Of a stretch of DNA of 64,000 bases, positions 32,844 through 41,708 are shown one piece after another. Position 1 is the stretch's first letter; the number at the start of each line of letters is the position of its first letter. The notes beneath the pieces were generated by a model. That model was not told the DNA's origin and did no database searches. It was given only the letters and a program-made list of their open reading frames with translations. The position numbers and the translations under genes are program-made. Source of the stretch: Salinilacustrithrix flava (GTDB lineage Bacteria; Actinomycetota; Acidimicrobiia; Acidimicrobiales; Salinilacustritrichaceae); NCBI GenBank assembly GCA_024128875.1, contig JAMYFF010000003.1:186001-250000 (forward strand). The letters are read 5' to 3'.

Positions 32844-35093
32844 ATGGCCCAGGGGATCCGGATCATCCGCGACGTCGACGGCATCGCCCACGTGCGGGCG
32901 TCGTCCGTCCTCGCTGCCTTCGAGGGCCAGGGCTTCGCCGCTGCCGAAGACCGGATCTGGCAGATGGAGCTGGACCGGCGGCGGGCGCTCGGCACGCTCG
33001 CCGAGGTGGTGGGTCCCTCGGCCGTGGCCATCGACTCCTTCCACCGCCGCATGGGCCTCGCCACCCACGCCCGGGCCAGCCTGGACGCCCTCGACGACGA
33101 GACCCGCGCCGTGCTCGACGCCTACGCAACCGGCGTGAACCGCTGGTCGGCCTCGGACCCGACCCTGCCGGCGGAGCTCGACGCCCTCGGGGTCGTACCC
33201 GAGCCGTGGGAGGCGTGGCACTCGATCGCCCTCTACGAGGTCCGGCACCTGGCGATGGGCACCTACGAGACCAAGCTGTGGCGGAGCGGGCTCGTCCACC
33301 GCCTCGGTGCCGACGCCGTCGCCCGCCTGTGGCCGGCGACCAGCGAGGTGCTCGTCGACCCCAGCGCACCCGATGCGCCCGTGCCCATCGACGTGGCTGC
33401 CGCCCTGCCCGCCGGGGCGGACCTGCTGTCCCGCTTCTCCCTCGCCGGCGTCGGCGGCACGGGCGAGCACGGCTCCAACAACCTGGTCATCGGGCCGGTG
33501 CTGACCGCGACCGGGCGGCCGATCCTGGCCGGCGACCCGCACCGGGCGATCGACCTGCCCAACGTGTACTGGCAGAACCACCTGACCAGCACCGACCCCG
33601 CCGATCCCCTCGACGTCATCGGCCTGTCGTTCCCCGGCGTGCCCGGCTTCCCCCACTTCGGCCACAACCCGGACGTGGCCTGGTGCATCACCCACGGCAT
33701 GGCCGACGACCAGGACCTGTCCGTCGTCGACCTGCGCCGCGGCCCCGGCGGGGTGGAGCACCGGCGCGACGGCGCCTGGCGCACCGCCGAGGTCCGCGTC
33801 GAGCACGTGGCCGTCGCCGGCGGGGACCCGGTCGAGGTCGAGTGCATCGACACGCCGGCCGGTCCGGTGGTCGCGTCCCACGAGCAGGGCGGCAGGTGGA
33901 GCGGCATCGCAGTGCGCTGGACCGCGACCTCGGAGGTCGACACGACCGCCGGCGCGCTGCTCCCCATGCTCCGGGCCCGTTCGGTCGACGACCTCGACCG
34001 AGCCTTCGACCCTTGGGTGGTGCCGGTCAACAACGTGCTGATGGCCGATGCCTCCGGGACCATCGGCTACCGGATGCGGGGCCGCCTCGCCGTGCGGCCT
34101 GCGTCGCACGGCTGGACGGTGGTCGACGGCGCCGACCCGGCCACGGGCTGGCAGGGGTACGTGCCCGACGAGGACCTCCCCCGCTGGCGGGATCCCGACC
34201 GGGGGTTCCTGGTCAGCTCCAACAACCGCATCTCGGCCCAGGGCCCCTACGTCTCCCACGACTGGGCCCACCCGACGAGGGCGCGACGCATCACCGAGCT
34301 GCTCGGCGGTCGTGACGGGTGGCGGGTCGACGAGGTCGGCGCGCTGCTCGGCGACACCCACTCGGGCATCGCTGCGCTCCTGGCCGAGCGTCTCCGCTCC
34401 CTGTCGCCCGCCCACCCGATGGAGGTGCGTGCCGTCGCCCTCCTCGACGGCTGGGACCACCACATGGACGCCGACTCGGCCGCGGCCGCGCTGTGCGGCA
34501 CCGTGCGTGGCGAGCTCCTCGGCCTGCTCGTCCACGAGCTCGGCCTCGCCGAGGACCGCCTCCCGGGCGTCGCCGGCCCGTCGCTGCACCAGACCATGCG
34601 CTTCGCCAACGCCCGGCTGGCCTGGTGGATCGACGACCCGGAGCTGGTCAGCGACCGCACGCTCACCGCCGCGCTCCGCCTCGCCGTCCGCAACCTGGAG
34701 CTGGCCCAGGGCCCCGACCCGTCCCGGTGGCGCTGGGGTGCCGCCCACCTCACCCGCTGGGCCCACCCCCTGCTGGCCCTGCGCCCCGACCTGGCCGACC
34801 ACGTCGTCCTGCCCCCCACGGTGGAGCTCGGTGGCGACAACGAGTGCGTCTGGGCCACATCGACCGCACCCCCGTCGACGGACGCGTCCAACGGGCAGGT
34901 GGCCCGGTACGTGTTCGATGTCGGGGACTGGGACCGCTCGCGCTGGGTCGTGCCCCACGGCGTCTCCGGCGACAGCCGCTCCCCCCACCACCTCGATCAG
35001 CTCGACGACTGGGCCGGCATGCGCCTCCGGCCCATGCGCTGGTCCGCCGACGTCGTCGACGCCGCCACCGGGTCCGTCACCGAGCTCCGCTGA
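32844..35093 (+). CDS. Penicillin acylase family (Ntn) amidohydrolase
   Basis: A 749-residue precursor of the penicillin amidase family, which includes beta-lactam acylases and acyl-homoserine-lactone acylases. The alpha chain (EGQGFAAAEDRIWQMELDRRRALG) is followed by the self-cleavage point GEHGSNN. There Ser211 would become the N-terminal nucleophile of the beta chain. Later family blocks are LAGDPHRAIDLPNVYWQNHL, FPGVPGFPHFGHNPDVAW, and VSSNNRI. There is no obvious signal peptide at the ATG (32844), unlike periplasmic members, so the protein may be cytoplasmic. The substrate cannot be deduced. It interrupts the suf region and is divergent from the Cys-rich gene. Confidence 0.92.
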   Translation: MAQGIRIIRDVDGIAHVRASSVLAAFEGQGFAAAEDRIWQMELDRRRALGTLAEVVGPSAVAIDSFHRRMGLATHARASLDALDDETRAVLDAYATGVNRWSASDPTLPAELDALGVVPEPWEAWHSIALYEVRHLAMGTYETKLWRSGLVHRLGADAVARLWPATSEVLVDPSAPDAPVPIDVAAALPAGADLLSRFSLAGVGGTGEHGSNNLVIGPVLTATGRPILAGDPHRAIDLPNVYWQNHLTSTDPADPLDVIGLSFPGVPGFPHFGHNPDVAWCITHGMADDQDLSVVDLRRGPGGVEHRRDGAWRTAEVRVEHVAVAGGDPVEVECIDTPAGPVVASHEQGGRWSGIAVRWTATSEVDTTAGALLPMLRARSVDDLDRAFDPWVVPVNNVLMADASGTIGYRMRGRLAVRPASHGWTVVDGADPATGWQGYVPDEDLPRWRDPDRGFLVSSNNRISAQGPYVSHDWAHPTRARRITELLGGRDGWRVDEVGALLGDTHSGIAALLAERLRSLSPAHPMEVRAVALLDGWDHHMDADSAAAALCGTVRGELLGLLVHELGLAEDRLPGVAGPSLHQTMRFANARLAWWIDDPELVSDRTLTAALRLAVRNLELAQGPDPSRWRWGAAHLTRWAHPLLALRPDLADHVVLPPTVELGGDNECVWATSTAPPSTDASNGQVARYVFDVGDWDRSRWVVPHGVSGDSRSPHHLDQLDDWAGMRLRPMRWSADVVDAATGSVTELR

Positions 35094-35147
35094 GGCCATC
35101 CCCCGAACTGGCAGTCGTGGTGTCACGGGCGGCGGCGCCGCTGACGG

Positions 35148-36071
35148 TCAACCGGGGATCAAGCCGTGGTTCGAGTTCTCGATGGTGATGTCCCCGATCA
35201 CGACCCGCTCCCCGTCCGGCCGCTCGGCGACGAGGCCGGCGGCGGTCAGCGTCGCCGGGCCCCACGCACCGTCGGGGGGCAGGACGACCTCGATCGACCC
35301 CTCCACCACCGGCCACTCCTCCAGTACCTCCGGGGTCGGTTCCCCCGGCTCGAGCACGTCGTCGCACCAGTTGGCGAACAGGTCCTGGCCGAGGCGCACG
35401 GTGCCGGTCCAGCTGCCACCGGGCAGCACGTGCGCGCCGGCGGTGGGAGGCTCGTCGCCCGAGGGCCGGAAGACCAGCGCGACCTGCTGATCCCGGGCCC
35501 CGACCTGGAACCCGCGCCCGCAGGGGTGGTCCACCGCGAGGGCGTCCGGGTCGAAGTCGGGTGACGCCGGCACCTCGCCGTCGACCATCGGCTCGATCTC
35601 CACCTGCAGGCCCTGCTCCTCGTCGGCCATGTCGAGCCGGTAGTCCGCCCACCAGCGGGTGACAGCACCGGTCGCCTCGTCGTAGGCCACCTCGAGGGTG
35701 GCCGGATCCTCGTCGATCGCGGCCTGGACCTCGTCGAAGATGTCGGGGACCGTCTTCGGACCGGGGTCGTGGAGGGCGTCGGAGTCCGGCGCCGGCTCGT
35801 GGGCGACGACCTCACCGCCGACGACGGTGTCAACGAAGGCGGTGCGGGGGCAGAAGCACTGGATCGCCCAGGTCAGCCGGTAGTCCTCGATGCCGGCGGC
35901 CTCCCACCGGCGCCGGGCCTCGTCGAGGCGGGCCTGCTCCGGGTCCGTCGTCGCGTCGACCGTCGTGGTGGTCGAGGTCTCGCCGCCACCGGCCGCGACC
36001 GGTGCGTCGTCGTCCCCGCACCCGGCCAGGACGAGGAGGGACAGGGCCATGGACGCGACGAGGGCTCGCAT
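35148..36071 (-). CDS. DUF6174-like lipoprotein
   Basis: A 307-residue lipoprotein with signal ALVASMALSLLVLAGC (lipobox LAGC) and a Thr-rich linker. The domain that follows (WEAAGIEDYRLTWAIQCFCPRTAFVDTVVGGEV, motif C-F-C-P) resembles DUF6174. A second, C-terminal beta domain (from about 180) contains a Cys pair (DHPCGRGF and NWCDD). Start ATG 36071; an upstream in-frame extension would bury the signal peptide. It lies 106 bp downstream of sufB on the same strand. The function is unknown; it is exported and membrane-anchored. Confidence 0.85.
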   Translation of the reverse strand: MRALVASMALSLLVLAGCGDDDAPVAAGGGETSTTTTVDATTDPEQARLDEARRRWEAAGIEDYRLTWAIQCFCPRTAFVDTVVGGEVVAHEPAPDSDALHDPGPKTVPDIFDEVQAAIDEDPATLEVAYDEATGAVTRWWADYRLDMADEEQGLQVEIEPMVDGEVPASPDFDPDALAVDHPCGRGFQVGARDQQVALVFRPSGDEPPTAGAHVLPGGSWTGTVRLGQDLFANWCDDVLEPGEPTPEVLEEWPVVEGSIEVVLPPDGAWGPATLTAAGLVAERPDGERVVIGDITIENSNHGLIPG

Positions 36072-36177
36072 GTCTGGTGCGACGATGCGAGCCCTCAGCC
36101 TGGTTCCCGACGATCCGGATGTTCGTTCCACCACCGCCGCCAGCTCCCGGGGAACTGGCAGCGACCACGGAACAGGG

Positions 36178-37575
36178 TCAGCCGACCGAGCCCTCCATCT
36201 GGAGCTCGATGAGGCGGGACCACTCGACCGCGTACTCCATGGGGAGCGTGCGGGTGACGGGCTCGATGAAGCCGTTGACGATCATGCCCATGGCCTGCTC
36301 CTCGGTGAGGCCGCGGCTGCGCAGGTAGAAGAGCTGCTCGTCGGCGACCTTGGAGACGGTGGCCTCGTGGCCGATGTTGGCGTCGCGGGCACCGACCTCC
36401 ATGTAGGGGTAGGTGTCGCTGATCGAGTGCTCGTCGAGGATGAGCGCGTCGCACTGCACGTGGCTCTTGCAGCCGTACGCGTCGTCCTCGACCCGGACCA
36501 GGCCGCGGTAGCTGGTGCGGCCCCCGTCCTTGGAGATCGACTTCGACACGATCTTCGACGTGGTCTCCGGCGCGGCGTGCACCATCTTGGAGCCCGTGTC
36601 CTGGTGCTGGCCCTCGCCGGCGTAGGCGACGGAGAGCACCTCGCCCGAGGCCTTGGGGCCCACGAGCCAGACGGCCGGGTACTTCATGGTCAGGCGCGAG
36701 CCGATGTTGCCGTCGATCCACTCCATGTGGCCCTCGGCCTCGACCTTGGCCCGCTTGGTGACCAGGTTGAACACGTTGTTCGACCAGTTCTGGATGGTCG
36801 TGTACGTGACGCGGGCGCTGGGCTTGACCACGATCTCCACGACCGCCGAGTGCAGCGAGTCGGTGGTGTACGTGGGGGCCGAGCAGCCCTCGATGTAGTG
36901 GACCTTGGAGCCCTCGTCGGCGATGATCAGCGTCCGCTCGAACTGGCCCATGTTCTCCGCGTTGATGCGGAAGTAGGCCTGCAGCGGCATCTCGACCTCG
37001 ACGCCCGGCGGGACGTAGATGAAGGAGCCACCCGACCACACCGCTGTGTTGAGGGCGGAGAACTTGTTGTCGTTCGGCGGGATGACCGTGCCGAAGTACT
37101 TCTTGACCAGCTGCGGGTACTCGCGCAGCGCCGTGTCCATGTCGGTGAACAGGACGCCCTGGCGCTCCAGGTCCTCCCGGTTCTTGTGGTACACGACCTC
37201 GGACTCGTACTGGGCGGTGACCCCGGCGAGGTACTTGCGCTCGGCCTCGGGGATGCCCAGCTTCTCGTAGGTGTCCTTCACCGAGTCGGGCAGCTCGTCC
37301 CAGGCGTCGACCTGATGGTCGGTGGGCTTGATGTAATAGAAGATGTCGTCGAAGTAGATCTCCGACATGTCCCCGCCCCAGTTGGGCATGGGCCGCTTCA
37401 GGAAGTGCTTGTAGGCCTTCATCCGCATGTCGATCATCCACTGCGGCTCGCCCTTCATCCACGTCATCTCGCGGATGATGGACTCGTTCAGGCCACGCTT
37501 CGGCTTGAAGACGTAGTCCTCTTCGTCGGACCAGCCGAGCTTGTACTTGCCGAGGTCGAGATCGGTGACAGCCAC
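36178..37575 (-). CDS. sufB: Fe-S cluster assembly scaffold SufB
   Basis: The 465-residue scaffold on which clusters are built with SufC and SufD. Typical blocks: [53 protein letters not shown] core, [10 protein letters not shown] (conserved Cys), [13 protein letters not shown], and the C-terminal [23 protein letters not shown] 37575 ([12 protein letters not shown]). It is transcribed alone from a promoter holding the GGCC-centred palindrome at 37620-37645, rather than with sufD and sufC2. Confidence 0.96.
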   Translation of the reverse strand: MAVTDLDLGKYKLGWSDEEDYVFKPKRGLNESIIREMTWMKGEPQWMIDMRMKAYKHFLKRPMPNWGGDMSEIYFDDIFYYIKPTDHQVDAWDELPDSVKDTYEKLGIPEAERKYLAGVTAQYESEVVYHKNREDLERQGVLFTDMDTALREYPQLVKKYFGTVIPPNDNKFSALNTAVWSGGSFIYVPPGVEVEMPLQAYFRINAENMGQFERTLIIADEGSKVHYIEGCSAPTYTTDSLHSAVVEIVVKPSARVTYTTIQNWSNNVFNLVTKRAKVEAEGHMEWIDGNIGSRLTMKYPAVWLVGPKASGEVLSVAYAGEGQHQDTGSKMVHAAPETTSKIVSKSISKDGGRTSYRGLVRVEDDAYGCKSHVQCDALILDEHSISDTYPYMEVGARDANIGHEATVSKVADEQLFYLRSRGLTEEQAMGMIVNGFIEPVTRTLPMEYAVEWSRLIELQMEGSVG

Positions 37576-37619
37576 AGGGGCCTCCGGGTGTCGTGGGTGG
37601 ACCCTGCCCCACGGGCAGG

Positions 37620-37662
37620 AATTTCTCCTATGGCCATACTAGTAATTCGTACGGCCGTGTCC
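37620..37662. promoter_or_regulatory. Operator-like palindrome and second half-site before sufB
   Basis: The plus strand reads AATTTCTCCTATGGCCATAC and continues TAGTAA (37620-37645). On the sufB strand, 16 of 26 bases agree with the palindrome before sufC1 (25110-25133), including TTA, TA-y-GGCC-r-TAG and AAT. A further GTACGGCCGTG sits at 37649-37659. The arrangement suggests the same regulator controls both units. Confidence 0.6.
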
Positions 37663-37670
37663 CACGTCGC

Positions 37671-38600
37671 TCAGCTGCCGATCAGCACGTCCCGCAGCCA
37701 GGCGACGTGGCGATCGAGCGCAGCGTCGGCGATCGCCTCCTCCCCCACGATGTTGAGGTAGCCGTGGAGCACGCCCTGGACGTGGTGGTGCTCGACCGCG
37801 GCGCCGGCCGCATCGGCGAGGCCGACGAAGTGCCGGGCCTGGGGACAGAGGCTGTCGCACTCCGCGGTGGTCACGAGCGTGGGCGGCAGCACCGACAGGT
37901 CGCCTCGGGCGGGGATGATGCGTGGATCGGCCCCGGCCGGGTCGTCGCCCAGGTAGCCCTCGAACAGCTTCGTGGTCCCCAGGTGGTCGAGCCAGAGCAC
38001 AGGCGGGCAGTCGGGGTGGCGGCCGTCGTAGGGACCGCCATCGGGGTCGGTGACCGGGTACGCCAGCCACAGGGCGGCCGGCGCCTCGGCCTCGCCGGCG
38101 AGGGCGAGTGCGGCGGTCGCGGCCAGGTGCCCGCCGGCCGATGCCCCGCCGAGCGCGACCCGGCGGGGATCGATCCCGTGCTCGGCGCCGTGGTCGACCA
38201 CCCATCGCTGGACCGCGAGCACGTCCTCGAGCGCGGCGGGGTGCTGGTGCGCCGGCGCCAGTCGGTAGTCCACCGACACCACCACGCCCGGGAGGGCGGC
38301 CGCGACCCGCTGGGCGACCGAGTCCGCCTCGGGCATGTCGAGGTCCCCGAACTGCCAGCCGCCCCCGTGGGCCCAGACCAGCGTCGGCGCGAGCGCGTCG
38401 GCGGCCAGCTCGGTCGACCGGTACCACCGGACGGGGATGTCGCCGCCCGGCCCGGGGATCGAGCCGTCCTCGCGGGCCACGCCCTCGACGACCACCGGCC
38501 CCGCCGGCGGGACCCCCTCCACCTCGCCCGACAGCAGCTGCAGCACGTGGGCATCCCACAGGTGGGCGACCCTCGCCGAGATCGCTGGATCGAGTGCCAT
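37671..38600 (-). CDS. Alpha/beta hydrolase, hormone-sensitive-lipase/acetyl-esterase family
   Basis: A 309-residue esterase. The oxyanion-hole HGGGW (WAHGGGWQFGD), the nucleophile elbow GASAGGH, the Asp (TTAECDSLCPQ) and the late His (VQGVLHGYLNI) are in order. SVDYRLAPAHQHPAALEDV confirms the HSL family. It acts on short acyl esters. ATG 38600; an in-frame ATG at 38621 is possible. No signal peptide. It lies next to the dyad repeats at 38634-38733. Confidence 0.92.
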   Translation of the reverse strand: MALDPAISARVAHLWDAHVLQLLSGEVEGVPPAGPVVVEGVAREDGSIPGPGGDIPVRWYRSTELAADALAPTLVWAHGGGWQFGDLDMPEADSVAQRVAAALPGVVVSVDYRLAPAHQHPAALEDVLAVQRWVVDHGAEHGIDPRRVALGGASAGGHLAATAALALAGEAEAPAALWLAYPVTDPDGGPYDGRHPDCPPVLWLDHLGTTKLFEGYLGDDPAGADPRIIPARGDLSVLPPTLVTTAECDSLCPQARHFVGLADAAGAAVEHHHVQGVLHGYLNIVGEEAIADAALDRHVAWLRDVLIGS

Positions 38601-38633
38601 CGCCCAACACCCTGCCATCCGGGGTTCCCTTCG

Positions 38634-38733
38634 CTGGTCCGGATGCGACCACATCAGGTCCGATCCGGACCATCGAAGCGGCACTGCACGTCCACTGGTC
38701 ACGGATCGACCACGTCCGGTCGTTTCCGGACCA
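38634..38733. repeat. Two dyad repeat units (61-bp period), downstream side of the DUF559 gene
   Basis: Unit A (38634-38672) is CTGGTCCGGATGCGACC, 6 bp, GGTCCGATCCGGACCA. Unit B (38695-38733) is CTGGTCACGGATCGACC, 6 bp, GGTCGTTTCCGGACCA. Each unit is 39 bp and a near-perfect inverted repeat, and the starts are 61 bp apart. Unit B includes the last codons and stop of the DUF559 gene. Outer GGTTCCC (38623) and GGGAACC (38734) extend the symmetry. Units of the same form and spacing lie at 39807-39906. Confidence 0.85.
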
Positions 38734-39724
38734 GGGAACCATCGGGGCGGTAGGCGTACGGAGCCGGCGTCGGGCGGTGGACCGTGGGCCGCTCGTCGGG
38801 GTGGTCGAGGATCCACCGCAGCGACGACCGGACCGTCGGTACGTCGTGCCAGATGTCGAACTCCCAGTAGACGACGACGCTGTAGCCAGCCACGAGGAGC
38901 CGGTCGATGCGCTCCTCGTCTCGCTCGATGTCCGACGGCATCGTGTGGAACGCCTCGCTGTGGACCTCGACGACGAGCGGTCGTGAGACGTGGACCGCAT
39001 CGAACCGGCCGATCGGCTCCTCGTCGCCGACCACGACCTGTCGACGGAACTGGGTCGCCATCGCCCCGATGACCTCCTCCCACCGCGCTTCGAGGTTGCT
39101 GTCCGTGGGCCGGTAGTCCACCGGGCGCTTCTCGAGCAGCCGACGCAGGACCACGATGCCGGCGTTGCCCTTGCCGGCCCGCTCCTCCGCCAAGCGGTGG
39201 ATGCGGGAGGGCGACAGCAGTCTCGCCCGCCAGGCGTGGTCGATGGTCCGCTCCAGTCGCAGCGCGCCCACGTCGTGGCCGTAGCGGGACGTGAACTCCC
39301 GGGCCAGCCAGAGGATCAGGCGCTCGGGCCGGGCGATCGGGATGCCGCGGTGGACGGTCCGGTCGAGATCGGGATGCAACGTCGTGGTCTGGTGGAGGCG
39401 TCCCAGGAACTCCCGGCCGGCGTTGCAGGGTCGCCGAGCGACGTCGACCGGGAAGGAGCGGAACCGACCGAAGCCCCACCACTGGGTCGCGGCGTAGCCC
39501 CAGAGGACCGCATCGGGTCCGGCGTCGAGCACGGGAGCGAGGAGCTGCTGCCCGAGCTGAGGCGGGGCAGCACGATGGCGCAGCACCCGTGGGCCGAGGG
39601 GTTCGAGGTACGGGTCCCGCCGGCATCGGCGGCGCTCCGCCGGGGTGCAGTCAGCGCGCAGCTGGTGGGTGGCGACGAGCGAGTACTGGCGCTCGAGCAG
39701 GTGGACGACGCTTCCCGGGAGCAT
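38699..39724 (-). CDS. DUF559-domain protein with AbiEi-like N-terminus
   Basis: A 341-residue protein. The N-terminal half resembles type IV toxin-antitoxin (AbiEi) antitoxins (LLERQYSLVATHQLRADCTPAE, then LWGYAATQWWGFG). The C-terminal half is a DUF559/Vsr-like nuclease fold: EEPIGRFDAVHVSRPLVVEVHSEAFH and ERDEERIDRLLVAGYSVVVYWEFDIW. The order D, then ExH, then the late R/L-rich helix fits the family, although catalytic competence is not certain. Such proteins are numerous in some actinobacteria and their role is unknown. The gene is bracketed on both sides by paired dyad repeats, which suggests that it moves or is kept as a cassette. Confidence 0.85.
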   Translation of the reverse strand: MLPGSVVHLLERQYSLVATHQLRADCTPAERRRCRRDPYLEPLGPRVLRHRAAPPQLGQQLLAPVLDAGPDAVLWGYAATQWWGFGRFRSFPVDVARRPCNAGREFLGRLHQTTTLHPDLDRTVHRGIPIARPERLILWLAREFTSRYGHDVGALRLERTIDHAWRARLLSPSRIHRLAEERAGKGNAGIVVLRRLLEKRPVDYRPTDSNLEARWEEVIGAMATQFRRQVVVGDEEPIGRFDAVHVSRPLVVEVHSEAFHTMPSDIERDEERIDRLLVAGYSVVVYWEFDIWHDVPTVRSSLRWILDHPDERPTVHRPTPAPYAYRPDGSLVRKRPDVVDP

Positions 39725-39806
39725 CGGGAGACCTCCGTGGCTTGTGCTCGGGGGAAGCGCCCTCCATCGTACGGACAGCGTCCGACAGCAAGGCCGAGTC
39801 GCTCGA

Positions 39807-39906
39807 CTGGTCCGGAATCGACAGCGGATGGTCCGAAAGCGACCAGTGAACGTCGAACGAGGCTCCGTTGGTCTGGAATCGACCGTGGGCGGTCCGATCC
39901 GGACCA
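39807..39906. repeat. Two dyad repeat units (61-bp period), upstream side of the DUF559 gene
   Basis: Unit C (39807-39845) is CTGGTCCGGAATCGACA, 6 bp, GGTCCGAAAGCGACCA. Unit D (39868-39906) is TTGGTCTGGAATCGACC, 6 bp, GGTCCGATCCGGACCA. Length (39 bp), spacer (6 bp) and period (61 bp) equal those of units A and B on the other side of the gene. The second arm of D is identical to that of A. Confidence 0.85.
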
Positions 39907-39917
39907 GTGAACGGGGG

Positions 39918-41708
39918 TCAGACGGGTTGGCCGCCGGCCCAGGCGGCGAACAGCGCGGCGTAGTGGCCCTCCGCGGCGATGAGCTCGTCGTGGGTGCCGA
40001 CCTCGGCGAGGGAGCCGGCGGCGACCACGGCCACGCGGTCGGCCCGGGCCGCGGTGGTGAGGCGGTGCGCGATCACGATGGTGGTGCGGCCCTCGGAGAG
40101 GCGCTCCATGGCCTCCTCGACGATGGCCTCGGTGCCGGGGTCGAGGGAGGACGTGGCTTCGTCGAGCACCAGGATCTCGGGGTCGGCGAGGGCGGCGCGG
40201 GCGAGCGAGATCAGCTGCTTCTCGCCGGCGGAGAACCGGCTGCCGCGCTCGCGGACCTCGGTGTGGAGGCCCTCGGGCAGGATGGCGAAGCGGTCGAGGA
40301 TGCCGATGGACTCCATGGCGGCGACGATGTCGTCGTCGGTGGCGTCGGGCCGGGCGAGGCGGACGTTCTCCATGAGCGTGCCGTTGAAGAGGAACCCCTC
40401 CTGGGGCACCACGACCATCGTCCGGCGCAGCGACGACAGGGTGGCGTCGCGCAGGTCCACCCCGCCGATGGACACCGTGCCATCGGTCGGGTCGTAGAAG
40501 CGCACGATCAGCTTGGCGAGCGTGGACTTGCCTGCGCCGGTCGGGCCGACGAGGGCCACGCGCTCGCCAGGCTCGATGGTCAGGTCGACGCCCTCCAGGA
40601 CCTTCGTGTCGGGGTCGGAGGCGTAGTGGAACCCGACGCCGGCGAGGACGATGGCGCCGCGGGAGGGCACGTCCACCGCGCCGGGCCGTTCGGGGACGTC
40701 GACCCCGGTGTCGAGCAGGGCGTACAGCTTCTGGAGGCCGGCGCCGGCGGACTGGACGGTGTTGAACAGCTGGCTGAGCTGCTGGATCGGCTCGAACAGG
40801 TTCGACAGCGTGAGGATGAAGAACGTGACCGTGCCGATGGTGAGCAGGCCCTCGTGCACCCAGAACCCACCGATCCCCACGGCGAGGGCGGTGGTGCCGA
40901 GGCCGGCGATCTCGATGACCGGCAGGTACCAGGCCGAGATCTTCACCGACCGCATGTGGGCGTCGTAGAGCCGGCGGTTGTGGGCCTCGAAGCGGGTGGT
41001 CTGCACGTCCTCCCGGGCGAAGGCCTGCACGACGCGCACGCCGGAGATGCCCTCCTGGAGCTGGGAGAGCGTGGCGCCGATGCCGTCGCGAACGTCGAGG
41101 TAGGCCTCGTTGGACTCCCGCTGGAACTTGCGGCTGGCGATCACCACGCCGGGGACCGCGACCAGGCACAGGGCGAGCATCTGGGGGCTGACGACGCCGA
41201 GCACCACGATCGACACGACGAGCAGCAGGCCGTTCTGCACGAACATGAGCAGGCCCATCTGCACCAGCTCCGACAGCGAGTCGATGTCGGAGGTCATGCG
41301 GGACACGACGACGCCGGCCTTCTCGCGGTCGTAGAACGGCATCGACAGCCGCTGCAGGTGGTCGAAGACGCGGATGCGCAGCTCGCGCAGGAAGTCCTCG
41401 CCGATGCGGGCGATGGCCAGCACCTGGCGCCGGTAGACGACGTAGGCGATGACCGCCACCACGACGTAGGCGATGACGGCCCGGTTGACGACGTCGGTGT
41501 CCTCGGGCTTGATGCCCTCGTCGATGCCGTACCGCACCAGGAACGGCCCCGCCAGCGTGGAGGCGGTGTAGAGCACGGCGAACATCGCGGCGGCGAAGAG
41601 GCGCCGCCGGTAGGGACGGAGGAACTGGTAGGTGCGCTTGAGCACGTGGACCGCGGTGTCGCGGTCGAGCTGCTCGTCCTGGTCGACCCCGCCGCCCATC
41701 CACCCCAT
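39918..41708 (-). CDS. ABC transporter, fused membrane and ATPase domains (subunit 2)
   Basis: A 596-residue half-transporter: six predicted membrane helices in residues about 30-320, then an ATPase domain. The latter has Walker A GPTGAGKST, signature FSAGEKQLISLARA (a degenerate SGGQ), Walker B VLVLDEATSSLD with the catalytic Glu, and H-loop IAHRLTT. Its ATG overlaps the preceding gene's stop (TGATG), so the two halves are made together. It is an exporter of lipid, drug or peptide; the cargo is unknown. Confidence 0.92.
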   Translation of the reverse strand: MGWMGGGVDQDEQLDRDTAVHVLKRTYQFLRPYRRRLFAAAMFAVLYTASTLAGPFLVRYGIDEGIKPEDTDVVNRAVIAYVVVAVIAYVVYRRQVLAIARIGEDFLRELRIRVFDHLQRLSMPFYDREKAGVVVSRMTSDIDSLSELVQMGLLMFVQNGLLLVVSIVVLGVVSPQMLALCLVAVPGVVIASRKFQRESNEAYLDVRDGIGATLSQLQEGISGVRVVQAFAREDVQTTRFEAHNRRLYDAHMRSVKISAWYLPVIEIAGLGTTALAVGIGGFWVHEGLLTIGTVTFFILTLSNLFEPIQQLSQLFNTVQSAGAGLQKLYALLDTGVDVPERPGAVDVPSRGAIVLAGVGFHYASDPDTKVLEGVDLTIEPGERVALVGPTGAGKSTLAKLIVRFYDPTDGTVSIGGVDLRDATLSSLRRTMVVVPQEGFLFNGTLMENVRLARPDATDDDIVAAMESIGILDRFAILPEGLHTEVRERGSRFSAGEKQLISLARAALADPEILVLDEATSSLDPGTEAIVEEAMERLSEGRTTIVIAHRLTTAARADRVAVVAAGSLAEVGTHDELIAAEGHYAALFAAWAGGQPV

